Below, one piece after another: positions 25,662 through 35,028 of a stretch of DNA of 64,000 bases. The stretch comes from Knoellia sp. p5-6-4. GTDB lineage: Bacteria; Actinomycetota; Actinomycetes; Actinomycetales; Dermatophilaceae. The stretch lies in the NCBI RefSeq assembly GCF_029222705.1, contig NZ_JARGZF010000001.1, positions 2,166,437-2,230,436 of the forward strand. Reading direction: 5' to 3'. The position numbers and the translations under genes are program-made. The notes under the pieces were generated by a model, which was given only the letters and a program-made list of their open reading frames with translations, searched no databases and was not told where the DNA came from. The stretch's first letter is position 1, and each line of letters opens with the position of its first letter.

Positions 25662-26969
25662 ATGCCCCTGTGTGACACCCTCGGCCGGGTCGCCATGCTC
25701 AGCGTGCACACCTCGCCCCTCGAGCAGCCGGGCACCGGCGATGCGGGGGGACTCAACGTCTACGTCGTCGAGGTCGCCCGCCAGCTCGCCCGCCGCGGCG
25801 TCGAGGTGGAGGTCTTCACCCGCACCACCACCGCAGAGCTCGACCCCGTGGTGGAGCTGACCCCGGGGGTGCTGGTGCGGCACGTCCCCGCGGGCCCCTA
25901 CGAGGGCCTGGGCAAGGAGGACCTGCCCGGCCAGCTCTGCGCCTTCGCTGCCGGTGTCATGCGCACGGCTGCCCACGCCCCCGAGGGCTACTACGACCTG
26001 GTGCACTCCCACTACTGGCTCTCCGGCCAGGTGGGGTGGCTCGCGCACGACCGCTGGAACGTGCCGCTCGTGCACACGATGCACACCATGGCGCGGGTCA
26101 AGAACGCCCACCTCGCCGAGGGCGACAGCCCCGAGCCGCCGGGGCGCGAGATCGGGGAGGCGCAGGTGGTCGAGGCCGCCGACCGCCTCATCGCGAACAC
26201 CGACAAGGAGGCCGACGAGCTGGTCGGCCTCTACGGCGCCGACCCCGACAAGGTCGTCGTCGTCCCGCCCGGCGTGGACCTGTCGCTCTTCACCCCCGGC
26301 GACCAGCGCGAGGCACGGGCCCGGGTGGGCCTGACCCAGGACGCCAAGCTGCTCCTGTTCGTCGGGCGCATCCAGCCGCTGAAGGCGCCCGAGGTGCTCG
26401 TCAAGGCGGCAGCCGAGCTGCTGGGACGCCACCCGCAGTGGCGCGGCCAGCTCGTCGTGGCGGTCCTGGGCGGCCCGAGCGGCTCCGGCCTGGCACACCC
26501 GCACTCCCTCGAGGACCTCGCCCGCGACCTCGGGATCGCCGCCGACGTGCGGTTCGTCAAGCCCGTGCCGCGCGCCGAGCTGGCCTGGTGGTACCGCGCC
26601 GCAGACCTCGTCGCGGTGCCCTCGCACAGCGAGTCGTTCGGCCTCGTCGCCGTCGAGGCGCAGGCGTGCGGCACGCCGGTCGTCGCGGCCGACGTGGGTG
26701 GCCTGCCGACGGCTGTCGGCGACGCGGGGGTGCTGGTCGACGGACACGACCCGCGGCGCTGGGCGGACAGCCTCGAGGCCCTGCTGCTCGACCCCGACCG
26801 GCGCGCCGAGCTCTCCGAGCAGGCCGTGCGCCACGCCGGGCAGTTCGGCTGGGAGCGCACGACCGACCGCCTCCTCGACGTCTACCACCAGGCCTGCCGG
26901 GAACGCACTCCTTCGCCCATCGGCGACGCGGCCGCCCTGCACGGGATCCCCGCGGCGGTGGTCCCGTGA
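25662..26969 (+). CDS. mshA: D-inositol-3-phosphate glycosyltransferase MshA
   Basis: 435 aa from ATG 25662; an in-frame ATG at 25608 would add 18 residues. It transfers GlcNAc from UDP-GlcNAc to inositol-3-phosphate, the first mycothiol step. GT4 features: [20 protein letters not shown] at the N-terminus, [44 protein letters not shown], and [20 protein letters not shown] with the donor-binding Glu pair. It overlaps the ybjN gene by 4 bp, as in Mycobacterium (Rv0486-Rv0487). Confidence 0.95.
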   Translation: MPLCDTLGRVAMLSVHTSPLEQPGTGDAGGLNVYVVEVARQLARRGVEVEVFTRTTTAELDPVVELTPGVLVRHVPAGPYEGLGKEDLPGQLCAFAAGVMRTAAHAPEGYYDLVHSHYWLSGQVGWLAHDRWNVPLVHTMHTMARVKNAHLAEGDSPEPPGREIGEAQVVEAADRLIANTDKEADELVGLYGADPDKVVVVPPGVDLSLFTPGDQREARARVGLTQDAKLLLFVGRIQPLKAPEVLVKAAAELLGRHPQWRGQLVVAVLGGPSGSGLAHPHSLEDLARDLGIAADVRFVKPVPRAELAWWYRAADLVAVPSHSESFGLVAVEAQACGTPVVAADVGGLPTAVGDAGVLVDGHDPRRWADSLEALLLDPDRRAELSEQAVRHAGQFGWERTTDRLLDVYHQACRERTPSPIGDAAALHGIPAAVVP

Positions 26970-27460
26970 GCACCGCCGCCTCCCTGGCGCAGGTCGTCGA
27001 GGACCACCTCGCCGAGTCGGACATCCCGTGGGAGCAGGGCGCGCGCGAGGGCGAGTTCGTGGTGACCCTCCCTGGCGAGAAGAAGCTCAAGACCGTGGCC
27101 TCGCTGGTCGTCACCGAGTCGACGCTCTCGGTCTCGGCGTTCGTCATCCGCAACCCGGACGAGAACCACGAGCAGTTCTACCGCTACCTGCTCCGCAAGA
27201 ACCTGCGGCTGCCCGGCCTGGCCTACGCCATCGACAAGTCCGGCGACGTCTACGTCACCGGGCGCGTCCCGGCCGCCGGTGTCGACGCCCACTACCTCGA
27301 CCAGCTGCTCGGCGCCCTGCTGCAGGCCGCAGACGCCCACTTCAACGAGCTGCTCGCCATCGGCTTCCTCAGCTCCATGAAGAAGGAGTGGGCCTGGCGC
27401 GTCTCGCGCGGCGAGTCCACCCGCAACCTCGAGGCGTTCCGGCACCTGCTCGAGGGCTGA
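26966..27460 (+). CDS. YbjN-domain protein
   Basis: 164 aa from GTG 26966 (GTGA overlap with mshA). It has the YbjN fold related to type III secretion chaperones: [58 protein letters not shown]. The family is conserved beside mshA and gpm in actinobacteria (Rv0487) but has no proven function; a chaperone-like role is possible. Confidence 0.88.
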   Translation: MSTAASLAQVVEDHLAESDIPWEQGAREGEFVVTLPGEKKLKTVASLVVTESTLSVSAFVIRNPDENHEQFYRYLLRKNLRLPGLAYAIDKSGDVYVTGRVPAAGVDAHYLDQLLGALLQAADAHFNELLAIGFLSSMKKEWAWRVSRGESTRNLEAFRHLLEG

Positions 27461-27483
27461 GGGGCCCCGCTAGCCTTGGCGCC

Positions 27484-28227
27484 ATGACGGCATACACCCT
27501 CGTCCTGCTGCGCCACGGCCACTCCGACTGGAACGCCAAGAACCTCTTCACCGGCTGGGTCGACGTCGACCTCAACGACCTGGGCCGCGCGGAGGCGGTC
27601 CGCGGCGGCGAGCTGCTCAAGGAGAAGGGCGTCCTGCCGGACATCGTGCACACGTCCGTGCTGCGCCGGGCGATCAACACCGCCAACCTCGCCCTCGACG
27701 CCTGTGACCGCCACTGGATCCCGGTGCGCCGCGACTGGCGTCTCAACGAGCGGCACTACGGCGCGCTGCAGGGCCTCGACAAGGCGGCGACCCGCGAGAA
27801 GTACGGCGACGAGCAGTTCATGCTGTGGCGCCGCTCGTTCGACACCCCGCCGCCGCCCATCGAGGTCGGCGCCGAGTACGACCAGTCCGGCGACCCGCGC
27901 TACGCCGGCATCGAGGTCCCGCGCACCGAGTGCCTCAAGGACGTCATCACCCGGTTCATGCCCTACTGGGAGGGCCCGCTCCAGGACGACCTGCGCACCG
28001 GCCAGACCGTGCTCGTCGTCGCCCACGGCAACAGCCTGCGCGGCCTGGTCAAGCACCTCGACGGCATCAGCGACGAGGACATCGCGGCGCTCAACATCCC
28101 GACCGGCCAGCCGCTGGTCTACACCCTCGGCGAGGACTTCATGCCGACCAAGCCCGGTGAGTACCTCGACCCCGAGGCCGCCGCCGAGGCCGCCGCCGCA
28201 GTGGCCGCCCAGGGTCAGCGCCGCTGA
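27484..28227 (+). CDS. gpmA: 2,3-bisphosphoglycerate-dependent phosphoglycerate mutase
   Basis: 247 aa. Interconverts 3- and 2-phosphoglycerate in glycolysis. The phospho-His motif [10 protein letters not shown] is at residues 8-17 (LVLLRHGHS), with the Arg/Glu block [19 protein letters not shown] and second His [15 protein letters not shown]. An Ala/Glu-rich tail ([13 protein letters not shown]) extends the C-terminus. Start ATG 27484. It is followed by a perfect hairpin terminator. The mshA-ybjN-gpm order matches Mycobacterium; the sigma and phoU genes are then inserted before senX3. Confidence 0.96.
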   Translation: MTAYTLVLLRHGHSDWNAKNLFTGWVDVDLNDLGRAEAVRGGELLKEKGVLPDIVHTSVLRRAINTANLALDACDRHWIPVRRDWRLNERHYGALQGLDKAATREKYGDEQFMLWRRSFDTPPPPIEVGAEYDQSGDPRYAGIEVPRTECLKDVITRFMPYWEGPLQDDLRTGQTVLVVAHGNSLRGLVKHLDGISDEDIAALNIPTGQPLVYTLGEDFMPTKPGEYLDPEAAAEAAAAVAAQGQRR

Positions 28228-28250
28228 GGCGCCCACCCCCACAACGGGAC

Positions 28251-28287
28251 AGGCCCGGTATGCCGCGCACGCGGCATACCGGGCCAG
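28251..28287. terminator. Hairpin between gpm and convergent membrane gene
   Basis: CAGGCCCGGTATGCCGCG-type left arm pairs with CGCGGCATACCGGGCC around a short loop (stem about 28254-28284). It contains the octamer on both arms and lies between convergent genes ending at 28227 and 28324. Confidence 0.85.
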
Positions 28288-28323
28288 CTCGTCTTCCCGG
28301 GGCCCGGACCGGGGGGCTGTCGG

Positions 28324-29739
28324 CTACCCGCCGGGCTGGAGGTCGAACGGGTCACCCGCGTTCGGCAGCTCGATCGGGAACGTGCCCAGCGAGCGGCCCG
28401 ACGCGTCGTAGGGCTCGACGGAGTAGTGCTGCCTCCACTGCGCGTCGGCGAGGTCGACCCGCGCCCGGCCCGCGCTGAGCACCGCGCCGGAGTCCGGCCA
28501 CAGGCTGGGGGCCGAGGACACCAGCGCCACTGAACCCGCTCCCGGCGCGAAGATCTCGAGCACCGCGCCGGAGCCCGGGGCGCGGAGGCCTCCGACGACC
28601 ACCGGCCGGTTCGCCGCCGTGGAGGCGTCGATAGGGACCGCGCTGGCGAGCTCGGTCGCGGAGCCGGACCCACCGGCGTACGACGACACGAGGAGCACCG
28701 ACCGCAGGACGCCGCCACCGGGGAGGGTGGTGTCGCCGACGTAGAGGGTGTGGGTCGTGCCGGCCGCCGTGGCGTCGGTGACTCCCGACGCCCCCGCGAC
28801 CACGGCGTCGAGCGGGCCCGAGTAGCGCGTGGTCGTGGCCACCTGGTCGGCGTCCAGCCCGAGGCGCTGGCCCACCGACTCGCTCACCCCCTGCTCAGCC
28901 CGCTGCCGGAACACCTTGCCAGCGCAGTTCATGCAGATCCCCGCCCCCTCGGGCATCGGCTGCCCCGTGGGCACGGTGCCCGCCGTGAGGGTGACCGGGC
29001 CGTCGTGCCCCGCCACCTGCACGCGGTTGAGCGACAGGGGTGCCCGGGGCTGAGCCGTGCCCAGGCCGCCGGTCAGGCGCAGTGGCTCCCAGGTCCGCGA
29101 GACGGTGCCGTCGGGGCTGATCTCCACCCCGTCGGACAGCTGGGCCTCGCGCTCGCTGGGCCGGGTCAGCACGACGAGCCGTCCGCCGCCGTCCGCCCCC
29201 TCGCGGAAGACCACCGCGTCCGGCGAGGCTGCGGGCTCCTCGTGCTGCAGCGCGAGCTGGTCGGCTGCCGCGCCGCGCGGGCCGGAGGCGACCTTGAGCA
29301 TGCCCTCGGGCATCGCCGGGTCCTGCGACGGCGCCCAGAAGACGACGACCCGGTTGCGGGTCAGGTCCTCGGCGTAGAGCGCGTTGCCCTCGGGTGCGAC
29401 CGCCGTCGTGACCGCCTCCACGAAGGCGGCGTCGCCGGCGAGCCCCCCGCGAGTGGGCCACGTCCGCATCGACCGCCACAGGGCCGGGTCCTTCGGCACC
29501 GGGGCGACGGTCTCGTCGCGCCCCGCCGGGGGAGCCGTGCGGTCCTGGCCGTGACTGAGCAGCGGCACGGCCACCGCCACGGCGGCCACGGCGGCCACGG
29601 CGCCGGCAGCGACGCTGCGGCGACGGCGCCGGCCGGCCGCGATGGCTCGGGCCACCCGTTCGTAGGGGTCGTCGGCGCCCACCGCGACATCGTCGGCGCG
29701 GACCGCGAGGGCCTCGCGCAGCTGGCTCTCGATGCTCAT
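28324..29739 (-). CDS. Membrane-anchored partner of ECF sigma factor
   Basis: 471 aa. A cytoplasmic N-terminus (MSIESQLREALAVRADDVAV, then RRRRRS) precedes one membrane helix (VAAVAAVAVAVPLLS, about 45-60) and a large extracytoplasmic domain that I do not recognise; it holds a CMNCAGK pair that could bind metal or form a disulfide. It overlaps the sigma gene by 4 bp (ATGA) and so is likely its cognate regulator, but no zinc-anti-sigma motif (HxxxCxxC) is visible in the cytoplasmic part. Confidence 0.82.
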   Translation of the reverse strand: MSIESQLREALAVRADDVAVGADDPYERVARAIAAGRRRRRSVAAGAVAAVAAVAVAVPLLSHGQDRTAPPAGRDETVAPVPKDPALWRSMRTWPTRGGLAGDAAFVEAVTTAVAPEGNALYAEDLTRNRVVVFWAPSQDPAMPEGMLKVASGPRGAAADQLALQHEEPAASPDAVVFREGADGGGRLVVLTRPSEREAQLSDGVEISPDGTVSRTWEPLRLTGGLGTAQPRAPLSLNRVQVAGHDGPVTLTAGTVPTGQPMPEGAGICMNCAGKVFRQRAEQGVSESVGQRLGLDADQVATTTRYSGPLDAVVAGASGVTDATAAGTTHTLYVGDTTLPGGGVLRSVLLVSSYAGGSGSATELASAVPIDASTAANRPVVVGGLRAPGSGAVLEIFAPGAGSVALVSSAPSLWPDSGAVLSAGRARVDLADAQWRQHYSVEPYDASGRSLGTFPIELPNAGDPFDLQPGG

Positions 29740-30257
29740 GACAGGCTCCTCTCGCCCAGGCTGCGGGTCCCGGTGAGGACCGAGCGCAGCCGGGCCAGGC
29801 CGCGCGAGGCCTGGCTCTTCACCGAGCCGGTCGACATCCCGAGTGCCGATGCCGTCTCGGCCTCGGACAGGTCGTCGAAGTACCGCAGCACGATCACGGC
29901 CCGCATCCGCGGAGGGAGCTGGAGCACCGCGCGGGCGAGCTCGTCGCGCGTGTCAACGGCGTCGAAGCGGTCGGCGGGGTCGCGGTCGACGTGGGCCGGG
30001 ATCTCGCCCAGGATCTCCGCGACCCGGCGACGCCGCCACCACGAGGTGGACTCGTTGACGAGCGCCGCCCGGGTGTAGGCGTAGGGCGACTCCGCGCTCG
30101 CGATGTGCGACCAGCGCCGGTGCACCTTCACCAGCGTCTGCTGCACGAGGTCCTCGGCTCGACCGCGGTCGCCCGTGAGGAGGTAGGCGGTCCGCACCAG
30201 CGCGGGCCACCGCGCCTGCACGAACCGGCGGAACTCCTCTTCCGCTCCCGCATCCAT
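29736..30257 (-). CDS. SigE-family ECF RNA polymerase sigma factor
   Basis: 173 aa from ATG 30257 with GGAAGG 7 nt upstream. Region 2: EEEFRRFVQARWPALVRTAY, then RAEDLVQQTLVKVHRRW. Region 4: ALGMSTGSVKSQASRGLARL, preceded by LPPRMRAVIVLRYFDDLSEA. This is the Streptomyces SigE-family type common in actinobacteria and usually encoded with a membrane protein, as here. The controlling signal is unknown. Confidence 0.92.
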   Translation of the reverse strand: MDAGAEEEFRRFVQARWPALVRTAYLLTGDRGRAEDLVQQTLVKVHRRWSHIASAESPYAYTRAALVNESTSWWRRRRVAEILGEIPAHVDRDPADRFDAVDTRDELARAVLQLPPRMRAVIVLRYFDDLSEAETASALGMSTGSVKSQASRGLARLRSVLTGTRSLGERSLS

Positions 30258-30356
30258 CCGCTGCCTTCCCGCCGGTGTGGTCCCTGTGACTGAAGAGACG
30301 ACGGCAAGCATGGCGGAGGTTGAGAGCGCGCAGCGCCTTTCCCGGAACACGCGACA

Positions 30357-30392
30357 GGCCCGGTATGCCGTGTGCACGGCATACCGGACCTG
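30357..30392. terminator. Hairpin downstream of phoU
   Basis: AGGCCCGGTATGCCGTG pairs with CACGGCATACCGGACCT (one mismatch) around a tight loop. It lies after the phoU stop (30427, minus strand) and upstream of the sigma gene, so it ends phoU. Its stem repeats the octamer on both arms and resembles the gpm terminator at 28251. Confidence 0.85.
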
Positions 30393-30426
30393 TCCACCTC
30401 CGCGAGGCGGTGACGGCGCGACCGGG

Positions 30427-31119
30427 TCAGTCGGTCGCGTCGTCCTCCTGCTCCTCGTGGTCCATGCTCGTGATTCCCTCGTCCCACTCGCCGGTGACGA
30501 GGTAGATGACGCGGTGGGAGACCGTGACCGCCCAGTCGGCGAAGCGCTCGTAGTAGCGGCTGATCAGGGCGAGGTCGACGGCGGACTGCACGCCGTACTT
30601 CCACGGGCCCTCCATGAGCCGGTTCAGCAGCTCGCGGTGCAGGTCGTCCATGGCGTCGTCGTCGCGGTCGAGCTCCGCAGCGGCCTTGACGTCCTTGGAC
30701 GCGATCACCGAGCCGGCCTTGGCGACGATCTCGCCGGCGACGTTGCCCATCTGCACGATCTCGGAGCGCACCTCCGCGGGCACGGCCGTGTCCGGGTAGC
30801 GCAGGCGGGCCACCTTGGCGATGTGGCGGGCCAGGTCGCCCATGCGCTCGAGGTCGGAGCTCATCCGCATGCCCGTGACGATGATGCGCAGGTCGGTGGC
30901 GACGGGGTTCTGCCGGGCGAGCAGGTCGATGGCGAGCTCGTCGATCGCCTCGCGCATCGCGTCGACGGCCTTGTCGCCGTCGATGACCGTCTGGGCCAGC
31001 TGGATGTCGGCATCCAGCAGGGCGGTGGTGGCGCGCGACATGGCGGAGCCGACCAGTCTGGTCATCTCGACGAGCTGGTCGGAGATCTTGTCGAGGTCCT
31101 CGTGGAACGCGTGGCGCAT
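30427..31119 (-). CDS. phoU: Phosphate-specific transport regulator PhoU
   Basis: 230 aa, nearly all helical, with two PhoU three-helix bundles. Metal-binding motifs are in LDRDDDAMDDLHRELLNRL and the N-terminal EDLDKISDQLVEMTRL region, while IIVTGMRMSSDLERMGDLAR is the family signature in the first bundle. It links the Pst transporter to the SenX3-RegX3 kinase and dampens the Pho response when phosphate is plentiful. It diverges from senX3 across 153 bp holding a possible PHO box. Confidence 0.95.
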   Translation of the reverse strand: MRHAFHEDLDKISDQLVEMTRLVGSAMSRATTALLDADIQLAQTVIDGDKAVDAMREAIDELAIDLLARQNPVATDLRIIVTGMRMSSDLERMGDLARHIAKVARLRYPDTAVPAEVRSEIVQMGNVAGEIVAKAGSVIASKDVKAAAELDRDDDAMDDLHRELLNRLMEGPWKYGVQSAVDLALISRYYERFADWAVTVSHRVIYLVTGEWDEGITSMDHEEQEDDATD

Positions 31120-31201
31120 GGGTGCTTGTCGTCCTTGGGTCGCAGGGTCGTCGCCAGGTGGTGGCAGCCGGGGTTCGTCGGTGCGAGGGTTGCACGGGGC
31201 C

Positions 31202-31239
31202 GTGAACGTGTGGGGGCCCCGAGATGAACATATGGGAAC
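31202..31239. promoter_or_regulatory. Possible PHO box in phoU/senX3 divergent promoter
   Basis: Reading the minus strand, GTTCCC (31234-31239), GTTCAT (31224-31229) and GTTCAC (31202-31207) occur at 10- and 22-bp spacing, near the 11-bp phase of PHO boxes. The match is weaker than at pstS. A shared site would let RegX3 autoregulate and control phoU (inference). Confidence 0.4.
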
Positions 31240-31272
31240 CCCGCAGCAGGGGACACCCCGCCGTGCTCATTC

Positions 31273-32481
31273 ATGCAGTTTTCTCTGCGTACATTGAGTC
31301 TCGTGGACGTGGGAACCGCCGCCGTGCTGTCCGGCTTCGCCGGGCTCGTCATCGGCGTGTTCGCCGTCCTCGCCGTCCGGTACTCCGAGCGGCAGATGCA
31401 CGAGGTGCCCGAGCCGGAACAGCCACCGGCACTGCCCGCAGGTGTCGGCGCCGTTCTCGCGGTGCTGCGCTCGAGCGCCATCGTCGTCGACTCCTCCGAC
31501 GCCGTGATCACCACTTCGCCGGCCGCGGTGTCCTACGGGCTGGTCCGCGGGCAGGAGCTCGCGCACGCCGAGCTGCGGGAGCTGGCCAGGCAGGTGCGCC
31601 GTGACGGAGTGATCCGCGAGGCCGAGCTCGAGCTGTCGCGCGGACCGCTCGGCCGCGGTCGCGTCTTCATGCAGGCTCGGGTGGCGCCGCTCGGGAGCAG
31701 CCAGGTGCTCCTGCTGCTCGACGACCGCAGCGAGGCACACCGCCTCGAGGAGGTCAGGCGTGACTTCGTGGTCAACGTCAGCCATGAGCTGAAGACCCCC
31801 GTGGGCGGGATCGGGCTGCTCGCCGAGGCGGTGGCCGATGCCAAGGACGACCCCGAGGCGGTGGAGCGGTTCGCGCGGCGGATGCAGGTCGAGGCGGCCC
31901 GGCTGAGCCAGCTGGTCAAGGAGATCGTCGACCTCTCGCGCCTGCAGGTCGCCGACGTGCTGCACGAGCCCCGCCTGGTCGACATCAGCTCCGCCGTGCA
32001 CGAGGCGCTCGAGCGTTCGCGCGTGGAGGCCGACGCCCAGAAGATCGAGCTGGCCGAGGCCGCCGAGCCCGACCTCAAGGTCTTCGGTGACGAGGAGCTG
32101 CTGGTCACCGCGGTGCGCAACCTCATCGGCAACGCCATCGCCTACTCCGACCAGGGGACCCGGGTGGCCGTGGGGGTCCGCCGGGCCGGGAATGCCGTCG
32201 AGATCAGCGTGGCCGACCGTGGGCACGGCATCCCCGAGAGCGAGCAGGACCGCATCTTCGAGCGCTTCTACCGGGTGGACGCGGCACGGTCGCGGACGAC
32301 CGGTGGCACTGGGCTCGGCCTGGCGATCGTCAAGCACATCTGCGCCAACCACGGCGGTGACGTCACCGTCTGGAGCCGCGAGGGCCGCGGCTCCACCTTC
32401 ACCATCCGCCTCCCCGCGGCTGTCGACCGCTCTGGGGAGAACGGCCCGACCCACGACCCGCAACGAGAGGCCGCCGAATGA
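31273..32481 (+). CDS. senX3: Phosphate-sensing histidine kinase SenX3
   Basis: 402 aa. Two N-terminal membrane helices are close together (about 12-37), so almost no external sensor exists, as in SenX3. A PAS-like region (SSAIVVDSSDAVITTSP) follows, then the HisKA motif NVSHELKTPVGG with His171, and the ATPase with N box NLIGNAIAYSD, G1 DRGHGIPE and G2 GGTGLGLAIVKH. ATG 31273 gives the helix pair; the downstream regX3 overlaps by 4 bp. Confidence 0.95.
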   Translation: MQFSLRTLSLVDVGTAAVLSGFAGLVIGVFAVLAVRYSERQMHEVPEPEQPPALPAGVGAVLAVLRSSAIVVDSSDAVITTSPAAVSYGLVRGQELAHAELRELARQVRRDGVIREAELELSRGPLGRGRVFMQARVAPLGSSQVLLLLDDRSEAHRLEEVRRDFVVNVSHELKTPVGGIGLLAEAVADAKDDPEAVERFARRMQVEAARLSQLVKEIVDLSRLQVADVLHEPRLVDISSAVHEALERSRVEADAQKIELAEAAEPDLKVFGDEELLVTAVRNLIGNAIAYSDQGTRVAVGVRRAGNAVEISVADRGHGIPESEQDRIFERFYRVDAARSRTTGGTGLGLAIVKHICANHGGDVTVWSREGRGSTFTIRLPAAVDRSGENGPTHDPQREAAE

Positions 32482-33161
32482 CCCGCATCCTGGTGGTGGA
32501 GGACGAGGTCTCGTACTCCGACCCGCTGTCCTACCTGCTGAAGAAGGAGGGCTACGAGGTCTCGGTCGCGGAGACCGGCACCGAGGCGCTCGAGGAGTTC
32601 GACCGGGCCGGAGCCGACCTGGTGCTGCTCGACCTGATGCTCCCGGGGCTCACCGGCACCGACGTGTGCCGGGCGCTGCGGCAGCGCTCGGCCGTGCCGG
32701 TCATCATGCTCACCGCCAAGGACAGCGAGATCGACAAGGTCGTCGGCCTGGAGATCGGCGCCGACGACTACGTCACCAAGCCGTACTCGTCCCGCGAGCT
32801 GCTGGCCCGGATCAAGGCGGTCCTGCGCCGGCGCGCCGAGCCCGAGGAGCTCCTGCCGGCGACGCTGGAGGCCGGCCCGGTGCGGATGGACGTCGAACGC
32901 CACGTGGTGACGGTCAACGGCGAGCAGGCCTCCATGCCGCTGAAGGAGTTCGAGCTGCTGGAGATGCTCCTGCGCAACACCGGGCGGGTGCTGACCCGGA
33001 TGCAGCTCATCGACCGGGTCTGGGGCAGCGACTACGTCGGCGACACCAAGACCCTCGACGTCCACGTGAAGCGGCTGCGGGCCAAGATCGAGCCGGACCC
33101 CGGGAACCCGCGGCACATCGTGACCGTGCGCGGGCTGGGCTACAAGTTCGAGGCGGACTGA
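32478..33161 (+). CDS. regX3: Pho response regulator RegX3
   Basis: 227 aa OmpR-family regulator. Receiver with acidic pocket VVEDE (residues 6-10), phospho-acceptor Asp52 in LLDLMLPGLTG and the switch segment VIMLTAKDSE. The winged helix includes MPLKEFELLEMLLRNTGRVL and the recognition helix region DTKTLDVHVKRLRAKIE. It binds PHO boxes such as that at pstS. Its ATG overlaps the senX3 stop (ATGA), so the two are coupled. Confidence 0.96.
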   Translation: MTRILVVEDEVSYSDPLSYLLKKEGYEVSVAETGTEALEEFDRAGADLVLLDLMLPGLTGTDVCRALRQRSAVPVIMLTAKDSEIDKVVGLEIGADDYVTKPYSSRELLARIKAVLRRRAEPEELLPATLEAGPVRMDVERHVVTVNGEQASMPLKEFELLEMLLRNTGRVLTRMQLIDRVWGSDYVGDTKTLDVHVKRLRAKIEPDPGNPRHIVTVRGLGYKFEAD

Positions 33162-33192
33162 ACCGAGGCCGACTGAGCCGGCGAGGGGACGG

Positions 33193-33666
33193 TTAGGGGG
33201 CGAGGGTCTCGTAGTAGCCCTCGGGCGTGACCACCGGCACCTCCACGATGTTGCTGCCGGCGGCCTGGGTGCTCACCTGCAGCGTGGCCACCGCGCCCGG
33301 CTTGGCCGTCACGGGCGTCAGCGTGACCGGAGTCTGCGTGGACAGGGACTCGTCGGCGTAGGCCGGCACCTGGATGCTCGCGTTCGCGCCTCCCTCGCCG
33401 GCGAAGGTGACGGTCACCGGCTCACCGGCACGGTTGACCACATGACCCGAGAGGGTGCCCGCGCCGCCCTCGGTCTCCGACACGACCACGAGGTTGCGGA
33501 TCTGCACCTGCTCGAGGTCGACCGGCACGCCGTCGCCGGGGATGTACGGCTCGTCGGTCTGGATCGGGTTGGTCACCTGGCACCCGGCCAGCCCGAGCGC
33601 GGCCGCGGCAGCTGCCAAGGGCACGAGACGGCGGGCGGCACGGGCGGGAGAAAGGGTTCGGCGCAT
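33193..33666 (-). CDS. Small lipoprotein, unknown function
   Basis: 157 aa from ATG 33666. A basic start (MRRTLSPARAARR), a hydrophobic Ala/Leu stretch and lipobox LGLAGC (Cys about residue 28) mark a lipoprotein. The mature part is small, beta-rich and Val/Thr-rich, with VVSETEGGAGTLSGHVVNRA resembling a copper-chaperone-like or Ig-like beta sandwich, but the ligand residues of such proteins are absent. It converges with regX3 and diverges from carD. Confidence 0.85.
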   Translation of the reverse strand: MRRTLSPARAARRLVPLAAAAAALGLAGCQVTNPIQTDEPYIPGDGVPVDLEQVQIRNLVVVSETEGGAGTLSGHVVNRAGEPVTVTFAGEGGANASIQVPAYADESLSTQTPVTLTPVTAKPGAVATLQVSTQAAGSNIVEVPVVTPEGYYETLAP

Positions 33667-33832
33667 CACGGGTGACAGCGTACCGGGGACCGCTTTCGCT
33701 GCGCGCACCCGTGCGCGTTGCACGACACGGTCGCGTCTGTCAAGAGCGTCCCACGAAGGAAATTCCAGCGAAAAGAGGCTCTGACCTGCGGAAACGTCGA
33801 AGGCTCAAGTTCCTCTGGAGGGCGCGTCGTGT

Positions 33833-33838
33833 TATTCT
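33833..33838 (+). promoter_or_regulatory. Possible carD -10 element
   Basis: TATTCT lies 28 bp before the carD start in a locally AT-richer stretch (GTGTTATTCTGG), and a ribosome site AAAGGGG follows at 33849-33855. No good -35 is visible. It is a guess at the promoter from composition and position only. Confidence 0.35.
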
Positions 33839-33865
33839 GGAGGTCGCGAAAGGGGAAAACAGCAC

Positions 33866-34348
33866 ATGGTTTTCAAGGTCGGCGAAACGGTCGTGTACCC
33901 GCACCACGGGGCTGCACTGATCGAAGAAATCAACACCCGCACGATCAAGGGCGAGGACAAGCTCTACCTGAAGCTCAAGGTGGCTCAGGGTGATCTGACC
34001 ATCGAGGTCCCTGCCGAGAACTGCGATCTCGTGGGCGTCCGCGACGTCGTCGGCCAGGACGGGCTCGACAAGGTCTTCGAGGTCCTCCGCGCTCCGCACA
34101 CCGAGGAGCCCACCAACTGGTCGCGCCGCTACAAGGCGAACCTCGAGAAGCTGGCCTCCGGCGATGTCATCAAGGTGGCCGAGGTCGTCCGCGACCTGTG
34201 GCGCCGTGACAAGGACCGCGGCCTGTCCGCCGGTGAGAAGCGCATGCTGGCCAAGGCTCGCCAGATCCTCGTCTCCGAGCTGGCCCTGGCGGAGAAGACC
34301 AACGAGGACAAGGCCGAGGCCATCCTCGACGAGGTCCTCGCCTCCTGA
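33866..34348 (+). CDS. carD: CarD-family RNA polymerase-binding regulator
   Basis: 160 aa. The N-terminal RNAP-interaction Tudor-like domain starts [20 protein letters not shown] and the C-terminal helical DNA-binding part holds RWKANLEK-like ([14 protein letters not shown]) and the conserved Trp in [16 protein letters not shown], which wedges the promoter bubble in mycobacterial CarD. It stabilises open complexes, notably at rRNA promoters, and is essential in mycobacteria. The stop overlaps the presumed ispD start. Confidence 0.96.
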   Translation: MVFKVGETVVYPHHGAALIEEINTRTIKGEDKLYLKLKVAQGDLTIEVPAENCDLVGVRDVVGQDGLDKVFEVLRAPHTEEPTNWSRRYKANLEKLASGDVIKVAEVVRDLWRRDKDRGLSAGEKRMLAKARQILVSELALAEKTNEDKAEAILDEVLAS

Positions 34349-35028
34349 GCGTCGCTGTCGTCCTCGTGGCAGGAGGACAGGGCACTCGGCTCGGCGCTGC
34401 TGAGCCCAAGGTATTTGTCACGCTGAACGGCGAGCCGCTGCTCGGGCATGCCCTGAGCCGCGCGCTCGCCGTTCGTGCTGTCGGCCACGTGGTGGTGGTC
34501 GCGCCGCAGACCCACCTCCAGGCGGCCCGGGCGGTCGCCGACGGCACGACCCGGCCCGAGGCCGTCGACGTCGTGGTGGGGGGCGCCGAGCGCACGGCCT
34601 CGGTCGCCGCGGGTCTGGCGGCGCTGCGCCCTGACGACGACGTCGTCCTGGTGCACGACGCGGCCCGGGCGCTCGCGCCGGCCGAGCTCTTCGAGTCGGT
34701 CATCGCCGCGGTCGAGGCGGGCAACCCGGCCGTGGTGCCAGGACTCCCGGTCGCCGACACGGTCAAGACGGTCGACGGCGACGGCCGGGTGCGCGGAACG
34801 CCCGATCGTGACCACCTGCGGGCGGTGCAGACGCCCCAAGGGTTCACGCGCACGCTGCTCCAGAGGGCGCACGCCGGCGGCGCGTCGGCCAGCGACGACG
34901 CCGGGCTGGTCGAACGTCTCGGCGAGCCCGTCGTCGTCGTGCCCGGCGACCCCCGCGCCATGAAGGTGACCACGCCCCACGACCTGGCGGTCGCGGCGGT
35001 CTACCTGCGCGAGGAGCTCCGGGGCTAA
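34345..35028 (+). CDS. ispD: 2-C-methyl-D-erythritol 4-phosphate cytidylyltransferase IspD, CTG start
   Basis: 227 aa if started at CTG 34345. Makes CDP-methylerythritol in the MEP isoprenoid pathway. The nucleotide-binding start [20 protein letters not shown] needs codons before the first GTG (34366), which would cut the first beta strand. No ATG or GTG exists in frame at the right place, but CTGA overlaps the carD stop just as ATGA would, with GAGG about 10 nt upstream. Downstream motifs: [44 protein letters not shown]. The stop overlaps the convergent GNAT stop. Confidence 0.88.
   Translation: MSVAVVLVAGGQGTRLGAAEPKVFVTLNGEPLLGHALSRALAVRAVGHVVVVAPQTHLQAARAVADGTTRPEAVDVVVGGAERTASVAAGLAALRPDDDVVLVHDAARALAPAELFESVIAAVEAGNPAVVPGLPVADTVKTVDGDGRVRGTPDRDHLRAVQTPQGFTRTLLQRAHAGGASASDDAGLVERLGEPVVVVPGDPRAMKVTTPHDLAVAAVYLREELRG

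Noticed and set aside
28750-30078. Long plus-strand frame opposite the sigma-factor region
   Set aside because: Antisense shadow of the sigma factor and its partner, which have clear domains on the minus strand.
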